A stretch of 64,000 bases of DNA from Lactobacillus rodentium (GCF_003423665.1 NZ_BFBY01000004.1:1-64000); one strand, 5' to 3'. Counted from the first letter of the stretch, positions 43,642-53,473 are shown. The notes: generated from the letters alone by a model not told the origin. Numbers and translations: made by a program.

Positions 43642-44409
43642 CTAACCAAAACGTCCATTGAGATAGTCACTTGTAATTTGATTCTGAGGATTCAAAAACA
43701 TCTTTTCAGTTGGCCCATATTCAATAAGATTTCCATTCATCAAAAAGGCCGTTTTATCTGAAATTCGACTTGCTTGTTGCAAATTATGGGTAACCATAAT
43801 GAAAGTAAATTCATGCTTTAAGTTTGCTAAAGTTTCTTCTACTTCAGAACTTGAAATCGGATCAAGTGCACTCGTAGGCTCATCCAGCAATACGACCTTA
43901 GGATGTACTGCCAAAGCTCGTGCAATACAAATTCTTTGTTGTTGACCACCCGAAAAGTCCTGCGCATTTCTATTTAAATCATCTTTGACTTCATTCCAAA
44001 TTGCAGCCTGTTTCAAACTTTCTTCTACACGTTGATCTATTAACTCTTTATCTCTTATTCCTTCTAATTGTAGCCCATAGGCAATATTTTTATAAACAGA
44101 AAAGGGAAATGGAGCTGGTTGCTGAAAAACCATTCCTACTTCTTTTCTTAACCAAACGAGATCCATTTTGGGACTATAAATATTTTTGCCTTCAAAACGA
44201 ATATTACCGGTAATTTTTATATTCGGGATATCATCATTCATCCGGTTTAAGCAACGTAAAAATGTAGATTTACCACATCCAGAAGGACCTAATAGAGCAG
44301 TTAATTCATTTTCTTTGAAATCTAAGCTAATACCATGTAATGCTTCATGACTACCATAACTTAAATGTACATCCTTAGTAGTAATAATTGCTCCTGCATT
44401 ATCTACCAT
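43642..44409 (-). CDS. pstB: Phosphate ABC transporter ATP-binding protein (second copy)
   Basis: ATPase of the Pst importer: Walker [19 protein letters not shown] (PstB hallmark), Q-loop VFQQPAPFP, signature FSGGQQQR, Walker [14 protein letters not shown]. The frame extends to 44436, but AAGGAG lies inside that extension; the ATG at 44409, six bases after AAGGAG, is the start (255 residues). The gene follows a paralogous pstB directly; a pair of PstB proteins is usual in lactobacilli and streptococci. Confidence 0.95.
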   Translation of the reverse strand: MVDNAGAIITTKDVHLSYGSHEALHGISLDFKENELTALLGPSGCGKSTFLRCLNRMNDDIPNIKITGNIRFEGKNIYSPKMDLVWLRKEVGMVFQQPAPFPFSVYKNIAYGLQLEGIRDKELIDQRVEESLKQAAIWNEVKDDLNRNAQDFSGGQQQRICIARALAVHPKVVLLDEPTSALDPISSSEVEETLANLKHEFTFIMVTHNLQQASRISDKTAFLMNGNLIEYGPTEKMFLNPQNQITSDYLNGRFG

Positions 44410-44419
44410 GTTTTTCTCC

Positions 44420-45232
44420 TTATCCAAAACTGCCACGAATATAATCTTCAGTTAATTTTCCTTGTGGATTCGTGAAGATATTGGCTGTTGTATCATATTC
44501 AATTACATGTCCTAAATGGAAAAAGGCTGTATAATCACTAATTCTTGAAGCTTGCTGCATATTATGAGTAACCATAATCATTGAATAATCGCTACGTAAT
44601 TGCTTTAAAGTATCTTCAAGCTTTGAAGTAGAGACTGGATCCAAGGCACTAGCTGGTTCATCTAGTAAAAGCACTTCAGGTTTCAAAGCCAAAGCTCTAG
44701 CAATACATAAACGTTGTTGCTGTCCCCCAGACAAAGCTAAAGCACTCTTATTTAAATTATCTTTCACTTCATCCCATAAAGCAGCAGCCCGTAAACTTTC
44801 TTCAACAATTTGATCAAGCTTTTTCTTATTTCTTTCGCCGTCAGCAATTAAAGCATAAGTAATATTGTCACGAATAGATTTTGGAAAGGGATTGGGCCGT
44901 TGAAAGACCATGCCAATATTTTTTCTTAATTCATAAACATTAATATTAGATTTATTAATATCTAAACCATGATAATTAATTTCACCGTCTACTCGTGCAA
45001 CTTTATCATTCATACGGTTAAGACAACGTAGAAAGGTTGATTTTCCTGAACCCGATCCGCCAATTAATGCAGTTATTGTTTTCTTTTTAAATTGTAAACT
45101 GGCATCAAATAATTTTTGCGTGGTTCCACCATAAAATACGCTTAAGTCTTTTGTTGATAAAATACAATCTTTTTTATCAAAATTGATAATATGTGGTTGT
45201 TCCTTAGTAAAACTAGGAGTTTTATTTTCCAT
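44420..45232 (-). CDS. pstB: Phosphate ABC transporter ATP-binding protein (first copy)
   Basis: Paralogue of the next gene, with a longer N-terminus (about 25 extra residues, [20 protein letters not shown]). Walker A GGSGSGKS (Gly replaces the usual Pro), [30 protein letters not shown] and [12 protein letters not shown] identify PstB. Start ATG at 45232 has AGAGG seven bases before; a TTG one codon earlier is less likely. The two ATPases could form a heterodimer on PstCA or serve different conditions. Confidence 0.95.
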   Translation of the reverse strand: MENKTPSFTKEQPHIINFDKKDCILSTKDLSVFYGGTTQKLFDASLQFKKKTITALIGGSGSGKSTFLRCLNRMNDKVARVDGEINYHGLDINKSNINVYELRKNIGMVFQRPNPFPKSIRDNITYALIADGERNKKKLDQIVEESLRAAALWDEVKDNLNKSALALSGGQQQRLCIARALALKPEVLLLDEPASALDPVSTSKLEDTLKQLRSDYSMIMVTHNMQQASRISDYTAFFHLGHVIEYDTTANIFTNPQGKLTEDYIRGSFG

Positions 45233-45242
45233 CAAAATACCT

Positions 45243-46133
45243 CTAACTCTTTGCTGCCGTCATTTTACTATATAAATGGTTACCCAATATACGTGCACCT
45301 AAATTAAACAAAATAACTACAATAATTAATAATGCACCGGTAGCAGCTGAAACCATATTTGCATCTGGAATAATTCCTTCTGTATTAACACGCCAAATAT
45401 GAACAGCTAGTGTTTCAGCCGGACGCATTACGTTTAAGAAACTGGTAGGACTAAATGGATTCCAATTAGTGAAACTAATGATTGAACCACTTTGTCCCGC
45501 AGTATAAATTAAAGCTGCTGCTTCCCCAAAAATACGACCAGCACTTAAAATTACTCCTGTTAATATTCCAGGTAAGGCTGCTGGTAGTACAATTCCACGA
45601 ATAGTCTTCCAATTAGATAGTCCCAATGCTAGTCCTGCATCCCGTTGTGTTTGAGGAACTCCTTCTAAGGCCTGTTGAATATTACTAGTTAAAGTAGGTA
45701 AGTTAAAAAAGGTTAAAGCAAGAGCGCCGGCTAAGATAGAGAAGCCAAAATGAAATTGCACTACAAATAATAAGTAACCAAACAATCCTACTACAATAGA
45801 AGGTAATGAACTTAATATTTCAATTGTGGTTTTGATCAAACCTGTTAACCAATTATCGGCCGCATATTCAGAAAGATAAATTGCAGCTCCTATGGCTACG
45901 GGAATCGAAATTACTAGGGTTATTATTAAGAGGTAGAGAGAATTCCATAATTGATCTCTAACTCCTCCACCTGCTTGAAAAGAAGAAGCTTCAGAAGTCA
46001 AAAAGTGCCAGGATAAATGAGGTACACCAGATACCAAGATATTACCCAAGATTCCTATCAAAATAATTACTACAATACCCACTAAGGTATAAATAGTAGC
46101 TGTAGCAATCTTATTGGCTGTCTTTGCATGCAT
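45243..46133 (-). CDS. pstA: Phosphate ABC transporter permease PstA
   Basis: Six-helix permease subunit with the transporter motif EGVPQTQRDAGLALGLSNWKTIRGIVLPAALPGI (EAA loop, about residues 170-200) that contacts PstB. The 296 residues and the GRIFGEAAALIYTAG segment are typical for PstA. Its ATG overlaps the pstC stop by one base, so the subunits are made together. Confidence 0.95.
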   Translation of the reverse strand: MHAKTANKIATATIYTLVGIVVIILIGILGNILVSGVPHLSWHFLTSEASSFQAGGGVRDQLWNSLYLLIITLVISIPVAIGAAIYLSEYAADNWLTGLIKTTIEILSSLPSIVVGLFGYLLFVVQFHFGFSILAGALALTFFNLPTLTSNIQQALEGVPQTQRDAGLALGLSNWKTIRGIVLPAALPGILTGVILSAGRIFGEAAALIYTAGQSGSIISFTNWNPFSPTSFLNVMRPAETLAVHIWRVNTEGIIPDANMVSAATGALLIIVVILFNLGARILGNHLYSKMTAAKS

Positions 46134-47140
46134 TATTTTTCTCCCTTTCTACCAATTAATCTCACTAAGAAATTAAAGAATAAGGCCATAATCAATAATA
46201 ATAATGCAAGAGACCACAATGCATTATTTGGTAAAGTTCCCATTACTGTATTACCCATCTGACTAGTTAATTGACTGGTTAAAGTAGCGGATGGACTAAT
46301 TAAATTGCTTGGCATTAATACTGCATTACCAATTACCATTTGCACAGCCAATGCCTCGCCAAATGCTCTAGCCATTCCAAAAATTACAGCAGTTAAAATT
46401 CTTGGCGTAGCAACACGCAACACGACCCGATAAATAGTTTGCCAATGAGTGGCTCCTAAGGCCAAAGATGCTTTACGGTAATGATCAGGAACAGCCTTTA
46501 AAGCATCAACTGTTAAAGAAGTAATAGTTGGTAAAACCATTACGAATAAGACCAATGTTGCTGCTAAAATACCAAATCCTGTTCCACCAAAAATATTACG
46601 AATAAAAGGCACAACAATTGTTAAGCCTAAAAATCCATAAACTACTGAAGGAATACCAACTAAGAGCTCTACTACAAATTGCAAATACTTACTTCCTCTT
46701 TTAGAAGCATATTCAGTCATAAATAGAGCAATAGCAATTGCAAAGGGGGTTGCCACAATTGCAGAAAACAATGTTACGGCAAATGAAGTAACAATCATTG
46801 GTGCAGCACCAACAAAATTTTTACCTGCACCAGGATCCCAATCTGAAGATGTCAAAAATTTCCAAGGATTAACATGATTTTGAGTAAAAGTTGCTAATCC
46901 ATGAATAGCAATAAATCCAATAATTGATACTACTAAAATAATGATTAACAAAATAGCCGCAGCAGTTAAGCCTTTGCCCCAGTATTCTTGACGAGTTTCT
47001 TTAGAAGGTTTAGTTAATTTATCAACGTTAGCCTTATCAGGACCAATTTTATTTAACTTAACATGTTTGATAGTTTGGTCTTCTAAGGCCTGATTAACAA
47101 CATCTTTTAAATTTTCTTTGTTATTATTTTCTAAATTCAT
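46133..47140 (-). CDS. pstC: Phosphate ABC transporter permease PstC
   Basis: Second permease subunit, 335 residues, with a longer cytoplasmic N-terminus (about 60 polar residues) before the first helix (AAAILLIIILVVSIIGFIAIHGLATF) and the EAA loop ALKAVPDHYRKASLALGATHWQTIYRVVLRVATPRIL. The ending GMARAFGEALAVQMVIGNA matches PstC. The gene lies 14 bases after pstS and overlaps pstA. Confidence 0.95.
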   Translation of the reverse strand: MNLENNNKENLKDVVNQALEDQTIKHVKLNKIGPDKANVDKLTKPSKETRQEYWGKGLTAAAILLIIILVVSIIGFIAIHGLATFTQNHVNPWKFLTSSDWDPGAGKNFVGAAPMIVTSFAVTLFSAIVATPFAIAIALFMTEYASKRGSKYLQFVVELLVGIPSVVYGFLGLTIVVPFIRNIFGGTGFGILAATLVLFVMVLPTITSLTVDALKAVPDHYRKASLALGATHWQTIYRVVLRVATPRILTAVIFGMARAFGEALAVQMVIGNAVLMPSNLISPSATLTSQLTSQMGNTVMGTLPNNALWSLALLLLIMALFFNFLVRLIGRKGEK

Positions 47141-47154
47141 TAACTCTCCGACCC

Positions 47155-48027
47155 TTAATTATTTATAACTTGATTATTACTATCACGAGTAACTTTCATT
47201 GCATTGATACTGATATAACCTAATTGGGGAATTAGATTATTTTGAACTTTTTTAGAAAGTAAATAATTTAAGAATTCTTTAGTCATCTTATTTGGTTTTC
47301 CTTTAACATATGCATGTTCATATGACCACAATTGCCACTTATTAGTCGTAATATTTTGCTCATTAGGTTTAATTCCATTCAAACTTAACTTTTGAATATT
47401 ACTATCTTTAGCATAAGGAGCTGAAATATAGGAAATAGTTCCAGGAGTTGAACTTACAATTTTTCTTACTGTACCATTTGAATCTTGCTCTTGTGCCTTC
47501 ATTGGCTTTTGTTTTCCTAAAATTAACCCTTCAAAGGTAGAACGAGTTCCGCTTCCCTTTGAACGATTAATTACAGTAATTGGGAGATTTTTACCTCCGA
47601 CTTGCTTCCAATTAGTAATTTTTCCAGTAAAAATATCAGCTAATTGCTTGGTCGATAAATCTTTTACGCCAGTTCCCTTATTCACAATTGGAATAATGCC
47701 AACAACAGCAATTTTATAATCTTTTAATTTAGAAGCATCGATTCCCTTTTGATTTTCAGCAAATACATCTGAAGTTCCAATTTCTACTGCCCCAGCTTGC
47801 ACTTGACTTAATCCGGTCCCTGATCCTCCGCCTTGAACAATAATATTGCTATCGGGATGATCTTTATGAAAGTCATTCCCAGCTTGTTCAGCTAGCACTT
47901 GCATGGCAGATGATCCCATTACCGTTACTTTATTAGCACTCGAATTAGAGCAGGCTGTAGTAAAAGTAGTAATTAAGAAGAAAGCAATAAAAAGAAAAGA
48001 TATTTTTTTAGAATTAAGTCTACGCAT
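47155..48027 (-). CDS. pstS: Phosphate-binding lipoprotein PstS
   Basis: Extracellular phosphate receptor attached to the membrane by a lipid: signal peptide with lipobox TTAC (Cys26), then the PstS fold with VMGSSAMQVLAEQAGNDF, VQGGGSGTGLSQVQ, GTSDVFAENQKG and NRSKGSGTRSTFEGLIL, all phosphate contacts. The 290-residue length is standard. GGAG lies five bases before the ATG. First gene of the pst operon; an inverted repeat (48088-48103) lies upstream, but a clear Pho box series was not seen. Confidence 0.96.
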   Translation of the reverse strand: MRRLNSKKISFLFIAFFLITTFTTACSNSSANKVTVMGSSAMQVLAEQAGNDFHKDHPDSNIIVQGGGSGTGLSQVQAGAVEIGTSDVFAENQKGIDASKLKDYKIAVVGIIPIVNKGTGVKDLSTKQLADIFTGKITNWKQVGGKNLPITVINRSKGSGTRSTFEGLILGKQKPMKAQEQDSNGTVRKIVSSTPGTISYISAPYAKDSNIQKLSLNGIKPNEQNITTNKWQLWSYEHAYVKGKPNKMTKEFLNYLLSKKVQNNLIPQLGYISINAMKVTRDSNNQVINN

Positions 48028-48106
48028 GGCTACTCCATATAAAATTTCTTACAAACAATTAGTATTTTACCATATACAATATTCCTATAGACTGTTAAGT
48101 CTAATA

Positions 48107-48138
48107 AAAATAGAGATAGGTTACCCTATCTCTATTTT
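48107..48138 (-). terminator. Terminator overlapping the acetyltransferase stop
   Basis: Perfect fourteen-base arms (48107-48120, 48125-48138) around TTAC, followed by TTATTAG on the minus strand. It contains the stop codon of the upstream acetyltransferase gene and separates it from the pst promoter. Confidence 0.88.
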
Positions 48139-48668
48139 GACTTTTCATCCTTGGTTAGCATTTCATATACATAAGATATTTCATCAGGGCGATAAACACC
48201 ATGTAATTCTCCCACTTTAGTAAAGCCCATTTTATCAATTAAATGCTGCATTGCTTTATTATCTTCATGGGTATCAATTCGAATTGAATCAATATCAGAA
48301 CGATGATTTCGAATGTAATTAATTACTCCTTCTAACAATTGAGTGGCGTAACCATGTCCAGCATGATCTGAATGAATTGCTACTCGGTGAATCACCAAAT
48401 AATCATTTGTATCTAACAGCCATTTACCATGTAAATTATCATAAACATGATCAGGACCAGGAACAATTGCAATTGCACCGACAGTTTGTCCATCATCGGA
48501 TTGTGCCAAATAGGCCCAACCATTTTTGATATCTTCTTTAATTTGATCTGGAGATGGATAATCACCTTGCCATTGTTCCACACCACGTTCAGCAAGTTGG
48601 TTTGCACCATCTTTTAAGATAGTCATTATTTTATCAAAATCTGAACTAGTTGCTTGTCTAAGCTTCAT
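48132..48668 (-). CDS. GNAT-family N-acetyltransferase
   Basis: GCN5-related acetyltransferase, 178 residues: starts MKLRQATSSDFDKI, with HRVAIHSDHAGHGYATQLLEGVINYI (about 95-120) forming the acetyl-CoA binding V-x-x-x-x-R-x-x-G-x-G/A region, here with HAGHGYA, and DTHEDNKAMQHLIDKMGFTKVGE as the final fold strand. The target is unknown. The frame extends to 48686, but AAAGGG nine bases ahead favours the ATG at 48668. Confidence 0.88.
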   Translation of the reverse strand: MKLRQATSSDFDKIMTILKDGANQLAERGVEQWQGDYPSPDQIKEDIKNGWAYLAQSDDGQTVGAIAIVPGPDHVYDNLHGKWLLDTNDYLVIHRVAIHSDHAGHGYATQLLEGVINYIRNHRSDIDSIRIDTHEDNKAMQHLIDKMGFTKVGELHGVYRPDEISYVYEMLTKDEKSK

Positions 48669-48751
48669 ACTTATCATCCCTTTCAATTCTTTACAAATGA
48701 CTATTATACGAAAAAGTAATTTTTATGTAAAAATTATTTACTTATTAATAG

Positions 48752-48783
48752 AAAATAGTCTATGTCAATCCATAGACTATTTT
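48752..48783 (-). terminator. Terminator after the amino acid ABC ATPase gene
   Basis: Perfect thirteen-base arms (48752-48764, 48771-48783) around TCAATC, just after the stop of the gene at 48786. Confidence 0.9.
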
Positions 48784-48785
48784 TG

Positions 48786-49523
48786 TTATAAAACCTTTGA
48801 TAAAAATTCTTTAGCACGTTCTGTTTGAGGATGATCAAAAATTTCTTCTGGAGTACCCACTTCTTTTACATATCCATCAGCCATAAACCAAATCTGATCA
48901 GATACTTCTCTAGCAAATCCCATTTCATGCGTAACAATTACCATAGTCATCCCTGAATCTGCTAAATCATGCATTGTCTTTAAAACTTCACCGACCATTT
49001 CTGGGTCAAGGGCACTAGTAGGTTCATCAAAAAGCATTACTTCTGGATCCATCGCTAAAGCTCTGGCAATTGCCACACGTTGTTGTTGCCCACCAGAGAG
49101 GCTAGTTGGATATTGGTTGGCAATTTGTTCTAAACCAACCTTCTTTAAAAGATGAATAGCGGTCTTAGTAGCTTGCGCATCACTAACACCTTTAACTTTC
49201 ATTGGGGCTAACTTAACATTTTCAATTACATTCATATTAGGAAATAGATTAAAATTTTGGAAAACCATCCCCATTTTTTCACGTAATTCATCTAATTCTT
49301 TTTCATCAATATGAGTTAAATCCTTGCCTTCAAAGATTACTTTTCCAGCAGTTGGCGTTTCTAAAACATTTAAACAACGTAAAAACGTTGATTTTCCTGC
49401 TCCGGATGGACCAATAATCGAAATAACCTGCCCTTTATCAACAGTTTCAGAAATATCCTTCAGAATTTCTTTTTCTCCATAATTCTTTTTTAAATGTTCT
49501 ACTTCAATCATTTTATTAGCCAT
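48786..49523 (-). CDS. Polar amino acid ABC transporter ATPase
   Basis: GlnQ-type ATPase, 245 residues: Walker [23 protein letters not shown] (amino acid ABC hallmark), [53 protein letters not shown], and [14 protein letters not shown]. It powers the fused receptor-permease encoded just upstream, overlapping it by eight bases. The substrate of the pair is not readable from the ATPase. Confidence 0.94.
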   Translation of the reverse strand: MANKMIEVEHLKKNYGEKEILKDISETVDKGQVISIIGPSGAGKSTFLRCLNVLETPTAGKVIFEGKDLTHIDEKELDELREKMGMVFQNFNLFPNMNVIENVKLAPMKVKGVSDAQATKTAIHLLKKVGLEQIANQYPTSLSGGQQQRVAIARALAMDPEVMLFDEPTSALDPEMVGEVLKTMHDLADSGMTMVIVTHEMGFAREVSDQIWFMADGYVKEVGTPEEIFDHPQTERAKEFLSKVL

Positions 49524-51015
49524 TCGTCTTCATCCTCTTTTCAAAGTGATTCAATAATCTAGTCAACGAGAACGTCAAGATAAAGTAAATTATCATTGCT
49601 ATAAAAAGCGGTAGCACTCCTTTATAGGTAGAAGTTTGAACTAATTGTGTTTCATACATTAATTCACCAACACCAATTACTGATACTAGAGAACTATCCT
49701 TTACCAAAGTAATAAATTCATTACCTAGAGCTGGCCAAATATTCTTTATTGCCTGGGGAATAATTACGTAGCGGTATGTTTTACTTCTACTCAATCCGAG
49801 AGATCTTGCAGCTTCACTTTGACCCTTAGGTAAGGAGTTGATTCCTGAACGAATATCTTCTGCTACATATGCTCCCGAATTTAATCCAATAGCAATAATC
49901 CCAGCTAATAAAGCAGACATATTTGAAATTAAATATCCAATTCCAAAGTAAACAAACAAAATTTGGACCATTTGAGGCGTTCCACGAATAAATTCAATGT
50001 AACAAACTGCGATCCAGTGAAGAATGGGATTCTTGGATAATCTCATTAAAGCTAACAATGTTCCAAGAATGATACCGATTAATACTGAAAAAATAGTAAT
50101 AACAATCGTGTACCAAACACCTTTTAAGAAGTAGTTCCAATATGCAAGCATGGTACTTTGCTTATTAGCAGTTTGCATTTCTTTTGCGGCTGCCGGTAAA
50201 TACTTTTTATTAATTAAATCTTCTTTTTGCACACGATCAATAGTTTTATTGACAGCCTTTACTAAGTCTGGTTGCCCCTTAGCCATGGCAATTGCATTAC
50301 CAGTTTGGCTTGTTTTTAAATTAGATTTAATAGCAACTAAATTTTTATTATTATTTTGATAAGCTTTTGCAGTGAGCTCTTCTAAAACTAACGCCGAATC
50401 TTTACCTGATTGAAGTGCTAGTACTAGATTATTAACCTTTCCTAATCCCTTAACTGTAGAATCAGGCATTTGCTTTTTAATTTCATTATATTGGATACTT
50501 CCAGTCTGAGCACCTACATTTTTCCCCTTTAAACTTGCTATTGTGGTGTATTTCTTGGCATCTTTTTTGTTTACTAGGAAATAGTCACCCTTAGCACGAT
50601 AATATATTTTAGAAAAAGCTACACTTTGCTTGCGTTCTGCTGTGGGTGACATTGCAGAAATTACCATATCTACTTTTCCCGTTTCCAGTGCAACCAAAAG
50701 AGAATCAAAGCTCATATTTTTAACGACTAGTTTGACATGAAGATCCTTCGCTATATCCTTAGCCAATTCCATGTCTACACCAACATACTGAGTTTTTCCA
50801 TTGCGAGTTTTAGTAAATTCAAGCGGGGGATAATCAGCAGAGGTTCCAACTACTAATTGTCCACTTTTCTTTATCTTTTTCATGATACTACCAGTTGCCA
50901 CGGTCTTAGTTTTTTCATCGGCGGCATGAACTGATTTTGAATTAAAAATACCTAAAATTGGCGTAACCAGCAGAGTTAAAATTAAAATAAATTTTGTTAA
51001 TTTGTATTTTTGCAT
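49516..51015 (-). CDS. Fused amino acid receptor and ABC permease
   Basis: A single chain with a signal peptide or anchor (about residues 1-31, ending VHAADEK), a type 2 periplasmic-binding-protein domain (about 48-275, with [16 protein letters not shown] and [25 protein letters not shown]) and an ABC permease domain (about 285-495, with [20 protein letters not shown] and the EAA loop [26 protein letters not shown]). This layout resembles lactococcal GlnP. The frame extends to 51036, but AAGGAG lies within that extension, so the ATG at 51015 is used. A short Arg-rich upstream ORF (51056-51076) precedes it. Confidence 0.93.
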   Translation of the reverse strand: MQKYKLTKFILILTLLVTPILGIFNSKSVHAADEKTKTVATGSIMKKIKKSGQLVVGTSADYPPLEFTKTRNGKTQYVGVDMELAKDIAKDLHVKLVVKNMSFDSLLVALETGKVDMVISAMSPTAERKQSVAFSKIYYRAKGDYFLVNKKDAKKYTTIASLKGKNVGAQTGSIQYNEIKKQMPDSTVKGLGKVNNLVLALQSGKDSALVLEELTAKAYQNNNKNLVAIKSNLKTSQTGNAIAMAKGQPDLVKAVNKTIDRVQKEDLINKKYLPAAAKEMQTANKQSTMLAYWNYFLKGVWYTIVITIFSVLIGIILGTLLALMRLSKNPILHWIAVCYIEFIRGTPQMVQILFVYFGIGYLISNMSALLAGIIAIGLNSGAYVAEDIRSGINSLPKGQSEAARSLGLSRSKTYRYVIIPQAIKNIWPALGNEFITLVKDSSLVSVIGVGELMYETQLVQTSTYKGVLPLFIAMIIYFILTFSLTRLLNHFEKRMKTNG

Positions 51016-51055
51016 TAATATAAACTCCTTATTCATTAAATAATCTTATTTCTAC

Positions 51056-51076
51056 TTAATTACGTCGTCGTTTCAT
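51056..51076 (-). CDS. Candidate upstream peptide, Met-Lys-Arg-Arg-Arg-Asn
   Basis: ATG at 51076, nine bases after GGAG, followed by AAA CGA CGA CGT AAT TAA. The stop lies 40 bases before the ATG of the fused amino acid importer. Three consecutive Arg codons including two CGA, often slowly read, could make translation sensitive to arginine-tRNA supply. No terminator hairpin is seen downstream, so any control would be at translation. Six codons are too few to prove coding; this is a candidate only. Confidence 0.35.
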   Translation of the reverse strand: MKRRRN

Positions 51077-51132
51077 AAAATTTCACTCCAAAGAAAAATT
51101 TTAAATTATTTTTAATATAGTATCATATCCCG

Positions 51133-51160
51133 TTTGCATTTAGCTAGCTAATTCCGCAAA
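51133..51160. repeat. Nested inverted repeat in the udk / amino acid importer promoter region
   Basis: A perfect 12-base palindrome TTAGCTAGCTAA (51140-51151) is flanked by TTTGC on one side and GCAAA on the other (spacers two and four bases), making an imperfect 28-base inverted repeat between two divergent genes. This is the shape of a regulator binding site; no regulator is assigned. Confidence 0.5.
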
Positions 51161-51312
51161 TAACCTGATTATTTTCCCGGCTATAATTTTATAAAGTGAT
51201 TTGAGTAATAATTTACCCTCAATAAAAAATATTCCAAATATATCTAGATAAATTCCCCATTTATGTGCTTTTTAGAGTATTATTGTAATAGTTTAAAAAA
51301 GGAGAACTTGTA

Positions 51313-51945
51313 ATGCTTAAAAGTGAACGACCAATTATTATTGGAATTGCCGGTGGATCTGGTAGCGGTAAGACAACTATTGCACATGAAATTTATAATC
51401 AACTTCATCAAAATGATCGTATTTTAACTATTACGCAAGATTCTTATTATAAAAATAATGATAATCTTTCAATGACTGAAAGAAAGAAAATAAATTATGA
51501 TCATCCTGATGCTTTTGATATGGAACTTTTAGTTGAACAACTACAAAACTTAATGAATTATAAAGCAGTTGAAATGCCTGTTTATGATTTTACTGCCCAC
51601 ACTAGAAGTAAAGAGACAATTCATACTGAACCAGCAGATATTATAATTTTGGAAGGAATATTAGTTCTTTCAGATGAAAGTCTTCGTAATTTAATGGATA
51701 TAAAAGTTTTTGTCGATACCGATGAAGATATTAGATTTATCCGTCGTCTGCAACGTGATACCGAGCAACGTGGTCGTTCTGTTGACTCAGTTATCAAGCA
51801 ATATCTTTCAACTGTTAAACCAATGTATAATCAATTTATTGAACCTACAAAACGATATGCAGATATAATCGTACCTGAAGGTGGAGAAAATACAGTAGCG
51901 ATTGATATGTTAACAACAAAAATACGTTCTGTATTAACTCGATAA
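51313..51945 (+). CDS. udk: Uridine kinase
   Basis: Phosphorylates uridine and cytidine for pyrimidine salvage. P-loop [12 protein letters not shown] (residues 11-22), then [23 protein letters not shown], and the substrate-lid region with [51 protein letters not shown]. The 210 residues are standard. Strong ribosome site AAGGAG before ATG and a long terminator after the stop. Single gene. Confidence 0.96.
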   Translation: MLKSERPIIIGIAGGSGSGKTTIAHEIYNQLHQNDRILTITQDSYYKNNDNLSMTERKKINYDHPDAFDMELLVEQLQNLMNYKAVEMPVYDFTAHTRSKETIHTEPADIIILEGILVLSDESLRNLMDIKVFVDTDEDIRFIRRLQRDTEQRGRSVDSVIKQYLSTVKPMYNQFIEPTKRYADIIVPEGGENTVAIDMLTTKIRSVLTR

Positions 51946-51987
51946 ATAACAAAGAGGGAACCCAAATGGGTTCCCTCTTTGTTATTT
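51944..51987. terminator. Bidirectional terminator between udk and a convergent gene
   Basis: Perfect twenty-base arms (51944-51963, 51968-51987) around AAAT, the longest intrinsic terminator in the window. It includes the stop codons of both converging genes. Confidence 0.93.
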
Positions 51988-52779
51988 GACTAAATTATCA
52001 CCATCACGAGCAATCATCTTCAAAATAAAGCCTGTGGAATTAGGCTTTGCTTTCATAGTATTGTTGCCATTTTCACTTTGAAGATCAGCTTTTTTAACAT
52101 TAACATTCCAAGCGGTATTATTACCATCACTATTTTTTACACTATAATCACTCTTTAAAGTAGTATTAGTTAAGGCAAAATTTCCTGAATATAATTGACT
52201 TGAACCACCCTGTAAAATATTATCAGTCATAATAATATTTCCTTCAGTGACATTTAATTTTACGTCATTTAAAGTAGAACAAAGTACTTTTAATTCTCCA
52301 TCATAAGTCGATAATAAACCTAAATTAATTCGTGAACTATGGATCTCTAAATTGCCACGACCAATTTTAAGATCCGCATTTTCGATTTTAGCATGACATA
52401 CCTTCAATATTCCTGCATGACAATTAATTTGTAATTCTTTTATCTTTAAATTAATTAAGTTAATATTGCCTAATTTATTATAAAGCCGACAATTTTGTAA
52501 TTGGATTGAAGCCGGAACAATAATTTTTAAAATTTGGTTTGCTAGGATTCCCTGTTTATTGAAACGATGAGTTTGCTCGATATAGAGTGTATCGTCCTCA
52601 ACCTTAAATGTAGGTAAAAGATTTTCATTTCCGGCAAATATAAGTTTATAATCTGTTCCAGTTTCAACTAAAATTGTTATCTTAGTAAATTTTCCTACGA
52701 TATTGGAAAATGGATTCAACTTAAAAACTTTTTTATTATAAGCTTTACATTTAATTCCAAGAATGTCGTAAAAACTCAT
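51982..52779 (-). CDS. DUF4097-like putative surface/adhesin-type protein
   Basis: No signal peptide or membrane segment. After a start resembling a lipid-phosphatase-like leader (MSFYDILGIKCKAYNKKVFK), the remaining 200 residues form short repeats of beta strands (NLKIKELQINCHAGILKVCHAKIENADLKIGRGNLEIHSSRINLG), the pattern of DUF4097/DUF2807 right-handed beta-helix proteins that are often called putative adhesins. 265 residues. It is transcribed from a good promoter (52834-52862) alone. Function unknown. Confidence 0.75.
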   Translation of the reverse strand: MSFYDILGIKCKAYNKKVFKLNPFSNIVGKFTKITILVETGTDYKLIFAGNENLLPTFKVEDDTLYIEQTHRFNKQGILANQILKIIVPASIQLQNCRLYNKLGNINLINLKIKELQINCHAGILKVCHAKIENADLKIGRGNLEIHSSRINLGLLSTYDGELKVLCSTLNDVKLNVTEGNIIMTDNILQGGSSQLYSGNFALTNTTLKSDYSVKNSDGNNTAWNVNVKKADLQSENGNNTMKAKPNSTGFILKMIARDGDNLVK

Positions 52780-52833
52780 TGTTGTTCCTCTTGTTAAACT
52801 TCTAAATTCATAAAATAAGATTTTGATTTGACT

Positions 52834-52862
52834 ATTGTACTACTTTATTTATTTAGTGGCAA
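52834..52862 (-). promoter_or_regulatory. Promoter of the DUF4097-like gene
   Basis: -35 TTGCCA (52857-52862) and -10 TACAAT (52834-52839) separated by 17 bases on the minus strand. Confidence 0.7.
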
Positions 52863-52915
52863 AATCTCATTAATAACTATTTTATACTTTTTCATAATTA
52901 GAGCATTTTGCCTAT

Positions 52916-53422
52916 TTACCATGGTTTTTCAACAGAAATATCTGATAAAAAATTCTGTTGTGTTTGTTGTTGATCCTGCCGTGATTTTCTTCTTTGCAAA
53001 TAGAGCTCAGTTAGCTTTTTTTGTTCTTGTGTTTCGGCAATTAATTTTTCATATTGAACCGATTTATTAGCATCAAGAATTACAAAGGTCATAAAACAAT
53101 AAAATCCTAAAAAACGTTCGCCTGTCATTAAATGTTCACCAATTACTTTAGCAAATACTTCGATGGAACGCTTACCAAAGCCCGTTACATATGCCTCCAT
53201 ACACATTGAGTCTTTCAAATCAAAAGGCCGCAGAAATTGAACATTATCAATAGCAGCCGTTGCAGTCATCCTTCGCGCAACTCGCATTGCAGCAATAGAT
53301 GCCTGACCATCCACCAATTCAAGAATTCTTCCTCCATATACTGTTCCATGCTCATTTAAATCGGCATTTAAAACTCGATGATTTGACACTACTAAAGTAT
53401 CATTGCAGCTAATAGTTTTCAT
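52916..53422 (-). CDS. Acyl-CoA thioesterase, hotdog fold
   Basis: Hotdog-fold thioesterase of the YciA/YkhA/BACH group, 168 residues. Key features are VLNADLNEHGTVYGGRILELVDGQASIAAMRVARR (with N-x-H-G-x-x-x-G-G and Asp in the active-site helix) and DNVQFLRPFDLKDSMCMEAYV. It hydrolyses acyl-CoA thioesters; the natural acyl chain is unknown. A basic Gln-rich tail (LQRRKSRQDQQQTQQNF) follows the domain. It starts just after the terminator of the amino acid transporter operon. Confidence 0.9.
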   Translation of the reverse strand: MKTISCNDTLVVSNHRVLNADLNEHGTVYGGRILELVDGQASIAAMRVARRMTATAAIDNVQFLRPFDLKDSMCMEAYVTGFGKRSIEVFAKVIGEHLMTGERFLGFYCFMTFVILDANKSVQYEKLIAETQEQKKLTELYLQRRKSRQDQQQTQQNFLSDISVEKPW

Positions 53423-53473
53423 AAACCTTTTCCTCTTATCGTTTTATCTTAATTTTAACAAATTTAAATTCTC

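Noticed and set aside
43642-45232. pstB duplication as a sign of assembly error or pseudogene
   Set aside because: The two copies differ strongly in sequence and have separate ribosome sites; paired pstB genes are usual in lactobacilli.
52828-53070. 80-aa plus-strand ORF overlapping the thioesterase end
   Set aside because: It lacks a ribosome site and is the antisense of a clear gene, as are the other short overlapping frames.
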